Assembly (NCBI RefSeq): GCF_963169125.1
Contig: NC_084794.1
Location: 227,847,409 to 227,911,408 of the forward strand
Reading direction: 5' to 3'
Length of the DNA stretch: 64,000 bases
From: Humulus lupulus
Lineage: Eukaryota; Streptophyta; Magnoliopsida; Rosales; Cannabaceae
Part shown: positions 57,838-64,000 of the stretch, piece after piece
Position numbering within the stretch: the stretch's first letter is position 1
Layout: each line of letters starts with the position of its first letter
Notes under the pieces: generated by a model
The model's database searches: none
The model's input: the letters and a program-made list of their open reading frames with translations, nothing else
What the model was told of the DNA's origin: nothing
Program-made: the position numbers and the translations under genes

Positions 57838-59180
57838 CTATTGATAGTAAGGTCTTAGGTGTTCGCCATTCCATGCTCGCAGTATTGGGCTCCCATCCAA
57901 TCTCGCTAGCTTGTAGACACTGAGTCGGATGACTGACTCTATCTGGTATGGTCCTTCCCAATTTGGTCCGAGCACGCCAGCTGCTGGATCCCGTGTCGCC
58001 AAAAATACACGCCTTAGCACCAGATCTCCCACACCGAACTTTCGATCTCGAACCCTCTTGTTGAAGTACCTGGTAGCTCGCTGTTGGTAGGCAGCGTTCC
58101 TCAGTTGAGCTTTGTTTCTTCTTTCTTCGATCAAGTCTAAGGTTTCTTCGAGCTGAGTGTGGTTCGAGCTTTGGTCATAAGCGTGAGTTTGAATTATAGG
58201 TATCTCGACCTCGATAGGCAACATATGCCAGAGAGAACGGGGTATGTCCTGTTGATGTTTGAGTTGTAGTCCTATATCCCCATAGGACTTGGGGAAATTT
58301 TTCGGGCCATCGTCCTTTCTCTTCCTCCAACTTTTTCTTTAGCAAAATTTTGAGAGTTTTGTTCACAGCTTCGACCTGGCCATTCGCCTAGGGATGAGCT
58401 ACTGACGAAAAACTCTTTATTATTCCATTCTGCTCGCAAAAGTTGGTGAACAAATCGCTATCGAACTGGGTTCCGTTGTCGGATACAATTTTCCTCGGCA
58501 TCCCATATCGGCATACGATGTTCTTTACCATGAAGTCAAGGACTTTCTTGGAAGTTATTGTTGCTAATGGTTCAGCCTCTGTCCACTTTGTGAAGTAATC
58601 TACGACAACTACAACATACTTCACACCTCCCTTTCCAGTAGGGAGAGAGCCTATAAGGTTGATTCCCCATACCGCAAATGGCCATGGGGAAGTCATCATG
58701 GTCAGCTCGGATGGTGGAGCTCGAGGAATCGTGGCGAACCGATGCCACTTATCGCATTTCTTTACGTACTCGAAAGAATCCGATTTAATGGTAGGCCAGA
58801 AATAGCCTTGGCGTATGATTTTCTTGGACAGGCTATGCCCCCCCAGTATGGTCTCAACAGAACCCTTCATGAATTTCTTCAATGATCTTCTTGGCTTCGG
58901 GTGGAGTCACACATCGAAGTAATGGCATGGAATATCCCATTCTATACAGCTTTCCATCCAAAATGGTGTAACGGGGAATCTGATACATTAACTTTCGAGC
59001 CTGGTTCTGATCTTTCGGAAGGACACCGGTCTCGAGATATTCGACTATCGGGGTCATCCAGGTAGGCTCGGAATCAATCATACACATGTCTTCCTGCTCC
59101 GGCTCATTAATGCTAGGCACCGAGAGATGTTCTATTGGCTCAACATTTATCTCATCACTCTCGGTGGAAGTAGCGAGTCG
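57838..59180 (-). pseudogene. TAT3 integrase, nearly complete
   Basis: From the right: the linker, EEIHEGFC, GGHSLSKKIIRQGYFWPTI, then KKCDKWHRFA, in which the second zinc Cys is Trp (TAT1 keeps CDKC). VVVVDYFTKWTEAEP holds the first Asp, VSDNGTQFDSD the second and NGQVEAVN the Glu. A stop after SSVAHP (58388) and a shift near 58220 break the frame. The last frame (58224-57838) has RYFNKRVRDRKFGVGDLVLRR and LGPNWEGPYQIE and ends in HLRPYYQ with the natural stop. Confidence 0.82.
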
Positions 59181-59570
59181 AGCTAAGGCATCTGCATTTG
59201 AGTTTTGCTCTCGGGGAACTTGTTCAATCGCATAAAACTCGAAATGTCCCAATGCGGACTTGGCTTTTTCTAAGTAAGCTACCCTTTTCGTGCCACGAGC
59301 CTGGTATTCTCCCAAAATTTGGTTCACCATAAGCTAGGAGTCGTTGTAGAAATGTATGGCCTTAGCTTTGAGCTCTTTGGCTATACGGAGTCCCACCAGT
59401 AAAGCCTCGTATTTGGCCTCATTATTCGATGCGTTGAAGCCAAATCTTAATGCAGAATGAAATCTGCTTCCTGCGGGAGTAATCAAAATGACCCCTGCCC
59501 CTGATCCATTTTCGTTAGATGACCCATCGACGTAAAGTTTTCACAGCTCGTGGGCTGGGGTTATAATTTC
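59180..59570 (-). pseudogene. TAT3 second (archaeal-type) RNase H
   Basis: Reads LYVDGSSNENGSGAGVIL, NNEAKYEALLVGLRIA (Glu to Lys in EAEY), NDS followed by a stop, MVNQILGEYQARGTKR and NSNADALARLAT. It sits between the first RNase H and INT, as in other Tat-lineage elements. Confidence 0.75.
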
Positions 59571-60902
59571 ATCGTTGGTTATGCTAGTACACTCCACTAT
59601 AAAGTCCGCCAGGGCCTGTGCCCTAATGGTCATCCTCGGGTGGTAGGTGATCTCGAATTGCCCGAGCTCAACTGCCCATTTAAGAAGTCAACCTGAAGCT
59701 TCTGGCTTAGACAAGACTTGTCTCAACGGTTGATCGGTTAATACATGGATGGGGTGCGCCTGAAAATAGGGTCGTAATTTGTGAGATGAATGAATTAAGC
59801 TGAGAGCTAGCTTTTCCATCAAGGGGTATCTCGATTTTTCCCCCAGTAATCTTTTACTGATGTAATATACGAGCCTCTATACCTTTTCCTCTTCTCGCAC
59901 GAGCCCTGCACTTATTGCATGTTCGGTAGTGGCAAGATACAAGTATAGTACTTCTCCCGTAATAGGTTTTGATAAGATGGGTGGTTCTGCGAGGTGCTTC
60001 TTAAGCTCCTGGAAGGCCAGCTCACATTCTTCCGTCCATTCAAATTTCTTGCCTCCCCTCAACAGATTGAAAAACGGAAGGCAACGGTCTGTAGATTTCG
60101 AGACAAACCTACTTAGTGCCACCATTCTGCCGGTCAAACTTTGGACATCTTTGTGTCTTCGAGGAGAGGGCATGTCGATTAGGGCCTGGATCTTGTCTAG
60201 GTTAGCTTCTATCCCATGAGCGTTTACAATGAAGCCCAGAAATTTTCCGGATGAAACCCCAAAGAAGCATTTATGAGGATTAAGCTTCATGTTATACATC
60301 CGGAGCACGGCAAAACACTCTTTGAGGTCGTCAACGTGGTTATTGTTAAGTTGAGACTTGACTACCATGTCATCAACATAAAATTCCATGTTGTTCCCTA
60401 TTTGCTCTGAAAACATCATGTTCACGAGCCGATGGTACGTGGCCCCAGCATTTTTGAGCCCGAATGGCATGACGTTGTAACAATACAGTCCTTTGTTTGT
60501 TATAAAACTCGTATGTTCCTGGTCAAGTGCATGCATGGGAATCTGGCATCCACGAGCTGGTCAATCCTTGGTAAAGGAAAACAGTCCTTTGGACAAGCCT
60601 TGTTGAGGTCCAAATAGTCAATGCAGGTTCGCCATGTCCCGTTTGGCTTCGGGACCAACACCAGATTGGCTACCCAGTCAGGATAAAAAGCATCCCTAAT
60701 GGAAAAGTTTGCTTTTAACCTATCGACCTCCTCCTTCAGTGCCTTTTTTCTTTTGTCATCCAGTTGTCTTCGCTTTTGTTGCTTCGATGGGAAGTTTTTA
60801 TCAATATTTAGTGCGTGGCTCGCTATGTTCGGATTTATTCCAACCATGTCCGAATGTGACCACGCGAAGACATCCTGGTTTTTCTTCAAGAAGCAAATTA
60901 AT
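59571..60902 (-). pseudogene. TAT3 reverse transcriptase and first RNase H, with a deletion in RT
   Basis: After the UAG the frame reads ICFLKKNQDVFAWSHSDM and continues to PLPRIDQLVDA (60565). Here about 57-60 bp are missing compared with TAT1, and the frame is shifted. The lost part is the FMDAYSGYNQI block with the first catalytic Asp of RT (motif A). The second frame (60536-59877) has MPFGLKNAGATYHRLVN, YVDDMVVKSQ, LSRFVSKSTDRCLPFFNLLRG and YLATTEHAISAGLVREEEK, then a stop. The first RNase H continues to about 59590 with scattered stops. RT cannot be active. Confidence 0.82.
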
Positions 60903-60907
60903 TGCTA
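60899..60907 (-). promoter_or_regulatory. Candidate leaky stop, UAG CAA UUA, between PR and RT of TAT3
   Basis: Reads AAA TAG CAA TTA on the minus strand, in frame with PR upstream and RT downstream. TAT1 has AGA TAG CAA TTA at the same codon. The six bases after UAG fit CAR-YYA. Confidence 0.5.
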
Positions 60908-61909
60908 TTTAGTTTCCTCCTGGAGGTGTTTTCCGACCTTTATTGTTTTGGAAGGATCTGACTCTTCGAGCTTGATTTCTTCAAGCTCTTCCAATGGTTC
61001 GAGGTCAGTTTTCTCCTCCACCCTTGGGTCGATCTCCTCATCTATCTCCAAGATTGTCCCATCTTTATTTTGAACAATTACGAGTGTCTGTGCACTCGAC
61101 TGTTTCTTTCCTCTTAGGGAGATGCTATAGCATTCCCTTCCAGCCAACTGGTCTCCCTTCAATGTCCCGATGCCACTAGGAGTAGGGAATTTAATGGCCA
61201 GATGCCTAACAGACGAGACTGCCCCCAGCCCTACTAGGGCGGGTCTTTCAAGCAGCACGTTGTAGGCCAAAGGTAGGTCTACTACCACGAACTCCATCAT
61301 CTTGGTTGTTGAGACTGGGTAGTCTCCCAAGGTTACGGGGAGTTCGATGGATCCCATGCAAGTGGTCCATTCTCCTGAAAAGCCGTATAGTGTTGTCGCA
61401 CATGCTTTCAGGTCGCGAAGAGTGAGTCCCATTTTCTCTAGGGTTGCCTTATAGAGAATGTTAACTGAGCTCCCATTATCTATGAGAACCCGGTGAACTC
61501 TCTTATTTGCCAGCTGGAGAGTGATGACCAGTGGATCGTGGTGAGGAAATTGAACATGGGACGCGACGTCCTCAGTAAAGGGTATTGGCTGAGATTCTAT
61601 CTTTTGATTTTTAGGAGCTCTAGGTTCGGGTTCATAAGGAGACCCGTCCCCAGTTTTTAGCTCGTTCACATATCTCTTTTGGGCATTTCTGCCCACTCCC
61701 GCGAGATGAGGCCCTCCTGAGATGGTTATCACGTCTTCTCCATCGATCGGCGGGGGCCTATCTTCTTCCCTGGCTCGGGAATTGTTGTTTTGTGCAGATT
61801 GTGGCGTAGCTGCCCTTTGGCTTGTAGGCGCCTGATTAGTGTTCTGGTTTTTGACATATTGCCTAAAGTAGCCCCTCGAGATCAAACCTTCGATCTCGTC
61901 CTTCAGCTG
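60905..61909 (-). pseudogene. TAT3 protease region
   Basis: Follows the Gag zinc knuckle in the same frame after a TGA (61910-61912), where TAT1 has AGA. It encodes LISRGYFRQYVKN, a variable linker, then FPHHDPLVITLQLANKRVH and protease VLIDNGSSVNILYKATLEKMGL. LYGFSGEWTTCMGSIELPV and LLERPALVGLGAV follow. The tail EETK ends at the shared UAG. About 335 codons are open without a frameshift. Confidence 0.82.
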
Positions 61910-63973
61910 TCAGCACCCATCAGTAGTATGCCCGGTGTCTCTGTGAAATCGACAATACTTGCTGGAGTCCCTCTTGGACTTTTGATTTCTCATTGGGTCT
62001 GGACGTCTAAAGGGGACCTGGTTTTCATTAGCCAGGTATATGTTCTCCCGAGACTCGTTGAGCTCGGTGTACACTCTGTACACGGAGAAATATCTTTCCC
62101 CCTTCTTTTTCTTTCCTCCTTCGGCCTCGGGGTTACTCCTTTCGTTCTTCTTTCTCTTGGAAGGGTTTTCCACAGCAGGCTTTGAGGTTGGTGGGTCCGC
62201 CGAAGTTGAGGCAGAGTTTACGTTTATCGTTGTAGTTACGGGCTGGGAGGTCACATTAAGTGTCGACCTCGCTTCCTCTACATTGACAAACCTCTGTGCT
62301 CGTTTGTTAAACTCGGTTAGGGACCTCACCGATTTTCTCTGCATGTCTTCCCAGATAGCGCTTCCTGGCATTACTCCAGCTTGGACAGCCATTAGATGAC
62401 CGCTGTCATCCACATTTCGGGCTCGGGCAACTTCTAAGTTAAACCTCGTAAGGTAACTTTTTAATGTCTCGCCTAGCTGCTGTCGAACATTAGTCAGAGT
62501 TGATGCCTCAAGTCTGACCCCCATCATGGCTCTGAACTGCTTCTTGAAGTCCTTAGACAGCTGATCGCAAGAAGTGATTGAGTGTCTTCTATATTTTTCG
62601 AACCAGCTCTTGGCTGGTCCTGTTAGCGATGCCGGAAATAACATACATCTGAGCTCGTAACCCATGTTACTTGCTCTCATTATGGTATTGAATGTGCTCA
62701 GATGGTTGTACGGATCAGACTTTCCCTCAAACGTCGGTACGTGAGGGATCCGAAATCCTTGAGGAAATGGGGTATTGAAAACATGGGGAGCGAACAGTTC
62801 GAGCTCCTCATCAGAGTCCTCATGCCGACCTTGGCCTTGCTCATTTTGTAAAAGTCTGAAGGCCTTCTCTAACTGATCAATTCTTTCCTGGACCGGGTCC
62901 GTGAGGGGTCTTGTCTGAAATTGATTGTCATTGATCACAATTCCAGGCTCGCGCCTCCGCAGGGGATCTTTTCGCCCATTTAGGCGATCCCCCAGGTCCG
63001 GGTTGGTCGAGTTAACATTACCCCGATTCTGATTCAAGTGTTCCCGCAGGTCGGAGCGATTCCTGCGGCTCCCAGTATTCTTTCGACCTCGGTCATACAT
63101 ACTGACCGATCTAGTATCTCCCGAGTCGTCACTGGTAAGACTCGTCACATGATTATTTCGAGAGGGGTCTCTTTCATGCTGCCTCATTTCTGCAGTGCGA
63201 GACCGAAACATTTGACTTCTTGTAAACTGAGCGCCCCTTCGCTCCCTGAAGGCTTCTCTGTTCCCCTGCCTCCTTACCGCACGTCTTTCCTCGTCATCTC
63301 GATCTGGCTGAGCATTCTTGCGAGGTGGAGAAGGATATCTTATAGGTGATGGCGGGAAGCGTATGGGTGAAGGTGGTTGCCACCCATTTCGAGGCCTAGA
63401 TGGCCCGGAGTTTTCCCGAGACGGGTTGGTTGTATTCTGCGTGTTACCAGGGATTTGAGTCCGAGCCTCTGCAGGGGTTCAGTTATTCCCAGTTCCCACT
63501 TGTACTTCCGTAGTTGAATTAACCAGAGCCCTAGCTCGGGTACTCCTCTGGGGTCTCAAGGGAGCGAATGGCTCTGCTGGTGCCGGAGGCTGCTCTGGCC
63601 TTCTCGTGGCAGCATTTTTTCTTGGACGCCCATGAGGCCTACGGGGAGGAACATGCATGTCCCTCTGAGGAGGGGCTTGGTTTTCATGCGGAGGTGGGGG
63701 CTGGGCCGCCTGAGCTTCTGCGGCTATCCTTGCCAATTCCTCATTCCGCTTGTTGGTTTCGGCCAATTGTTGTGTCAGCTGCCGGTTTTCAAGTTCCACA
63801 ATGGGAACGTACCGCTCAGGGTTGTAGTACATATCCTCATCCCTTGGAGGTGCTGGTGGTCCCCGAGAATCGGAGGACTCGCTTCTCTCTTCATTATCCG
63901 GGTTTACCATTGGCTGCTTCCCAGGGCGTCTCGGATAGTTTTCTTCAAGAATGTTTTGATCGTTTGCGGCCAT
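61910..63973 (-). pseudogene. gag: TAT3 gag, one frame with one internal stop
   Basis: ATG at 63973 gives MAANDQNILEENYPRR. The N-terminal part (to 63479) has YNPERYVPIVELENRQL, a short coiled coil, and a Pro-rich basic part. A TGA (63479-63481) interrupts, and the same frame continues to 61913. The core is IPHVPTFEGKSDPYNHLSTF, LTGPAKSWFEKYRRHSI and LTNVRQQLGETLKSYLTRFN. A Lys/Arg-rich stretch and the zinc-binding CRFHRDTGHTTDGC close it, then TGA. Gag and PR are in the same frame, so before decay they formed one chain. Confidence 0.85.
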
Positions 63974-64000
63974 AACTTATTCAGGAACTGAATGCTTAAG
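63974..64000 (-). other. TAT3 leader at the window edge
   Basis: Minus strand starts CTTAAGCATTCAG and runs to the gag ATG. It matches the ATTAAGCAATTA of the TAT1 leader (28821). The primer site and 5' LTR are outside. Confidence 0.6.

Larger units (their letters stand above)
54739..64000 (-). mobile_element. TAT3: Ty3/gypsy Tat-type retrotransposon with antisense gene, runs off the window
   Basis: From the right: leader (64000-63974), gag, PR, RT-RNase H, second RNase H and INT to 57838. A 3' region follows with an antisense gene on the plus strand, then the polypurine tract and 3' LTR (54739-55533). The 5' LTR is outside. It is of the same family as TAT1, with matching LTR ends, leader, protein and 3' region, but much better kept. 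It is not active: RT has a deletion. Confidence 0.88.

Noticed and set aside
61910..61912. TGA between Gag and PR of TAT3 as a programmed stop
   Set aside because: TAT1 has AGA at the same codon, and the context after it (CAG CTG) is not shared as a stop, so it looks like a private mutation.

Overview
This is repeat-filled nuclear DNA of a flowering plant, probably a eudicot. It has AT-rich spacers, Ty1/copia and Ty3/gypsy LTR retrotransposons, a MITE and a broken MULE transposase, with no operons, prokaryotic signals or phage genes. I found no intact host gene, tRNA, rRNA or CRISPR array. Every coding stretch I can assign belongs to a transposable element and almost all carry stops, frameshifts or deletions. 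The species cannot be named from the sequence.

Layout. 1-2408 is AT-rich spacer with a 405-bp MITE (1777-2181). From 2409 to 36042 runs a Ty3/gypsy Tat-type element, called TAT1 here, opened by a series of later insertions. A solo gypsy LTR (A, 3153-28814, minus, target duplication GAGAG) sits just behind the TAT1 5' LTR. Inside it is a copia element (Copia-F, 4059-27238, plus, TAACC). Inside Copia-F are a second solo LTR of the family of A (B, 5058-7310, ATGGT) and an unrelated solo LTR (C, 13160-24188, ATCAG). Inside C is a second copia of the Copia-F family in the opposite direction (Copia-R, 14491-23624, GTGGG). The chain TAT1 > A > Copia-F > C > Copia-R is five levels deep, and the inner four levels have perfect 5-bp target duplications. 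TAT1 coding resumes at 28871-35212.

A second Tat element (TAT2, 36043-52468) is inserted in the TAT1 3' region. Its 3' LTR is split by a chromodomain gypsy element (chromovirus, 46438-52363, minus, CCTAG) whose two 615-bp LTRs differ at six positions by my reading, so it is young. The TAT2 3' LTR is cut short near 52468, and no TAT1 3' LTR is seen, so a deletion probably removed both ends. Next come a spacer, a MULE transposase pseudogene (about 53485-54290) and a third Tat element on the minus strand (TAT3, 54739 to beyond 64000) whose 5' LTR lies outside the window.

How the genes work together. Each element encodes or encoded Gag, aspartic protease, reverse transcriptase/RNase H and integrase. 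In the Tat elements the order is Gag-PR-RT-RNase H-second (archaeal-type) RNase H-INT. Two features stand out. First, TAT1 and TAT3 share an in-frame UAG at the same place between PR and RT, followed in both by CAA UUA, a match to the CAR-YYA leaky-stop context. Second, TAT2 and TAT3 carry between INT and the 3' LTR a separate antisense gene with canonical introns, a basic N-terminal part and a coiled coil that begins right after an intron. The copia pair has lost most of the Gag capsid region, replaced by about 45-bp tandem repeats. TAT2 and TAT3 3' regions also hold several short tandem arrays.
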